Positions 63,101 through 64,000 of a stretch of DNA of 64,000 bases are shown piece after piece (positions within the stretch are counted from its first letter, which is position 1; every line of letters begins with the position of its first letter). A program made the translations under genes and the position numbers. The notes beneath the pieces were generated by a model. The model had not been told where the DNA came from, did not search any database, and saw only the letters and a program-made list of their open reading frames with translations. The stretch is taken from NCBI RefSeq assembly GCF_024347195.1, contig NZ_AP025281.1, positions 4,092,001 to 4,156,000 on the forward strand, in the 5' to 3' direction. The stretch comes from Aliamphritea hakodatensis (GTDB lineage Bacteria > Pseudomonadota > Gammaproteobacteria > Pseudomonadales > Balneatricaceae).

Positions 63101-64000
63101 GCTGGCTATCAGCGTGTCGTCTCCATCACCACCGAACAAACTGTTAATATTATTGCCGTTAGTGTAATCCTGTCGAACAGTTAACGTATCGTTACCAGCA
63201 TCACCGCTTAATAAACCAATACCTTGAATAACATCATCACCATTACCACCATAGAGTTTTCCTTGTCCAACAAGAGTATCATTCCCCTCCTGACCAAAAA
63301 GACGCTGGTCTACTCCGCCTAAATTTCCATTTAGAATATCGTGGCCATTACCGCCGTACAGTTTGTCATCTCCCCACTGGGCGTAAAGTTCATCATTACC
63401 CCCTCCTCCATAAAGTTTGTCATCGCCACTACCTCCATAAAGCTTATCTGAGCCGCCGTTTCCTTTCAGAGTGTCATTGCCATCCCCACCCTGAAGCTCG
63501 TCTTTACCACCATCACCTTGAAGGTAATCATCGCCATCACCGGCAATCAAAATGTCGTTATTATCACCACCGTACAATTTGTCATTTCCTGACTCACCAT
63601 GAAGAGTATCATTCCCTTTTCCTCCACGGACAGTATCATCACCACCACCACTAAAGACTTCATCATTTCCATCACCAGCATCAATGATGTCTGAAGTGGC
63701 ATGGGCGTGGATAACATCATTAGCCGATGTGCCTGCTGTAGCAGCAACGGCGATATCATCAAATGACCAAACTGTATTATCAGAAAACACAAAAGACTCT
63801 ATTGCTTTAGCTCCTGGCTGACCGGCTATATCGGTAAATTGCTCAGAGATATTAATCACCGAACCACTAGCCGTATTCCTTACCACTAAGTTAAATCCAT
63901 CTCTACGTAACAAAAGATCTGTTGGCAAAACATCAGAAAAAATAAGCTGATCAAGTCCCGAGTCATCATCTATCTGATCATTACCATCAGAGGCAGCGAT
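60113..64000 (-). CDS. Giant RTX-repeat calcium-binding protein, C-terminal 1,295 residues
   Basis: The frame is open through the right edge, so the N-terminus is missing. It is built of many RTX nonapeptides (GGxGxDxLx, for example GGDGDDTLIASE), which bind Ca2+ after export, alternating with hemolysin-type calcium-binding-related modules (SDDSILIERWF, VRVKDHFLGG, DQVKIESFF). Near residues 680-730 of the visible part is a Ser/Gly/Asp-rich linker. The C-terminal third holds two near-identical modules of about 140 residues (each with RFxDGIGFNDVASGL). The end NQLVNAMAAYSVPEG...QVWETR is typical of RTX surface proteins exported by type I secretion. Adhesin or toxin cannot be decided. No secretion genes are in the window. 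Confidence 0.88.
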   Translation of the reverse strand: MAASDGNDQIDDDSGLDQLIFSDVLPTDLLLRRDGFNLVVRNTASGSVINISEQFTDIAGQPGAKAIESFVFSDNTVWSFDDIAVAATAGTSANDVIHAHATSDIIDAGDGNDEVFSGGGDDTVRGGKGNDTLHGESGNDKLYGGDNNDILIAGDGDDYLQGDGGKDELQGGDGNDTLKGNGGSDKLYGGSGDDKLYGGGGNDELYAQWGDDKLYGGNGHDILNGNLGGVDQRLFGQEGNDTLVGQGKLYGGNGDDVIQGIGLLSGDAGNDTLTVRQDYTNGNNINSLFGGDGDDTLIASEQTWGNVSVELTGGKGNDLLFGSYADDTYYFNLGDGSDRIIETRNGGSYSNITPSNDRLIFGAGITSTMLSAERQSNDLLLKVGDSDDSILIERWFQESTDHFKLNQFVFDDGTVLTDADIENIAVTIGTAMGDSLLGYRQLDEVIQAGEGDDQVWGRAGNDQLYGDDGNDILDGGDGNDSLDGGAGNDQLKGGLGDDVYITGSGNDTIVIDANGGHDTIDVKAGGSNGIIFGAGLTADRLDFSQEGDDLLIKVDDGSTQTIRVTDHFLGGEAAIDWLRPSGSNALTASQINQLIIDAANGNEGNEGSGDEGSGNGTTGNFDTVVVGSTAGEQLLGTNGTNLIQGLDGNDQIFGFAGNDQLEGGSGDDRLYGGNGSRTNSGDDVLIGGEGNDILVGEDGNDRLEGGAGNDHYYYYAGTGKDEIIDAEDGQDILFFNDVAPDRLSYHQDGSDLIVLVDGDLEQQVRVKDHFLGGNHEIMVQPNGGYTQTAAAIANQLTALPGTDNSSGEDPDTGSGTDTGNGDTGTDGGDGNSQPGDTSQPAEPGTDLSGDDTVTGTANAEVLVSGSGNDTLSGLAGNDRLIGGTGDDVYIIGAANGLDTVIDSEGQNIIRFVDGIGFNDVASGLVKSGNDLILRISGSATNQVRIANFFTVANTIEKLEFEVGGQITAAQLYGAFGSAAPTATLTSGELMFGDGQANTLTGDTANDMLFGGRGDDTLQGNAGDDQLFGGAGDDVYLIGASHGKDTIIDTEGTNIIRFIDGIGFNDVASGLMKSGNDLILRVGSGGDQVKIESFFSVANTINKLEFETGGQITAAQLYGVFGAAAPTATTITYDALTGVITGTAGNDTLNGSDGNDQLSGNAGNDTLDGGAGDDRYLFGKDDGQDVIAQNDADGNDTLVFDGNIATDELWFSRQGEDLQINIAGTDDQVTVDNWYTNDGAQLDEIEVGSSVLRNSQVNQLVNAMAAYSVPEGDGGVIAQSTKDALQPVLTQVWETR

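Overview
The window looks like chromosome from a marine gammaproteobacterium of the Oceanospirillales/Pseudomonas side of the class, carrying a tRNA-Leu genomic island at its right end. Support for this comes from the gene order hemA / prfA-prmC-moeB, the lolB / tRNA-Gln / prs-rplY-pth-ychF block and the queA-tgt-yajC-secD-secF operon, from a large choline, choline-sulfate and glycine-betaine gene set, and from a FimX-like c-di-GMP protein. No species can be named from sequence alone. By eye the chromosomal part is moderately GC-rich and the island is clearly AT-richer.

Layout. (1) 1-2.8 kb: the N-terminal part of a BCCT carrier, an ankyrin-like protein, two tandem RidA-family genes and a CoA-binding protein. 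(2) 2.8-6.8 kb, minus strand: hemA-prfA-prmC-moeB, tightly packed or overlapping. (3) 7.1-13.5 kb, plus strand: a TPR lipoprotein, lolB, tRNA-Gln, prs, rplY, pth and ychF. The ispE gene that often sits between lolB and prs is absent. (4) 13.7-16.8 kb: a DUF1835 protein, then an alternating tRNA array Met-Gln-Met-Gln-Gln. This runs directly into about 14 tandem copies, with a period of about 81 bp, of a sequence resembling the 3' half of tRNA-Gln. (5) 17.2-20.7 kb: a degenerate GGDEF-EAL protein of FimX type, and serB. (6) 21-34.7 kb: betB-betA, choX, choW-choV, a urea transporter, a PAS-GGDEF cyclase, betC with a second choX, a LysR regulator and betI. Together these take up choline, desulfate choline-O-sulfate and oxidise choline to glycine betaine under BetI and LysR control. 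(7) 34.9-43.3 kb, minus strand: rnr, then queA-tgt-yajC-secD-secF. (8) 43.4-46.7 kb: a VOC protein and a TetR regulator sharing two palindromic operators, a small lipoprotein and a PepSY membrane protein.

(9) From tRNA-Leu(CAA) at 46.84 kb to about 60.1 kb lies an integrated element. It carries a GHKL-ATPase/Shedu-like nuclease fusion (a probable anti-phage effector), a P4-type integrase, a WYL regulator, several small cargo genes including DUF1232 and DUF2787 proteins, a second tyrosine recombinase, an AlpA/excisionase-like HTH protein, and a family-B DNA polymerase whose motifs and neighbourhood fit a primer-independent PolB (piPolB). The whole fits a pipolin. I do not see its right attachment site in the window. 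(10) 60.1-64 kb, minus strand: the C-terminal 1,295 residues of a very large RTX-repeat protein that runs off the right edge.

The strongest candidates for something new are the tRNA-Gln 3'-half repeat array, the GHKL-Shedu fusion, and the pipolin that carries it.
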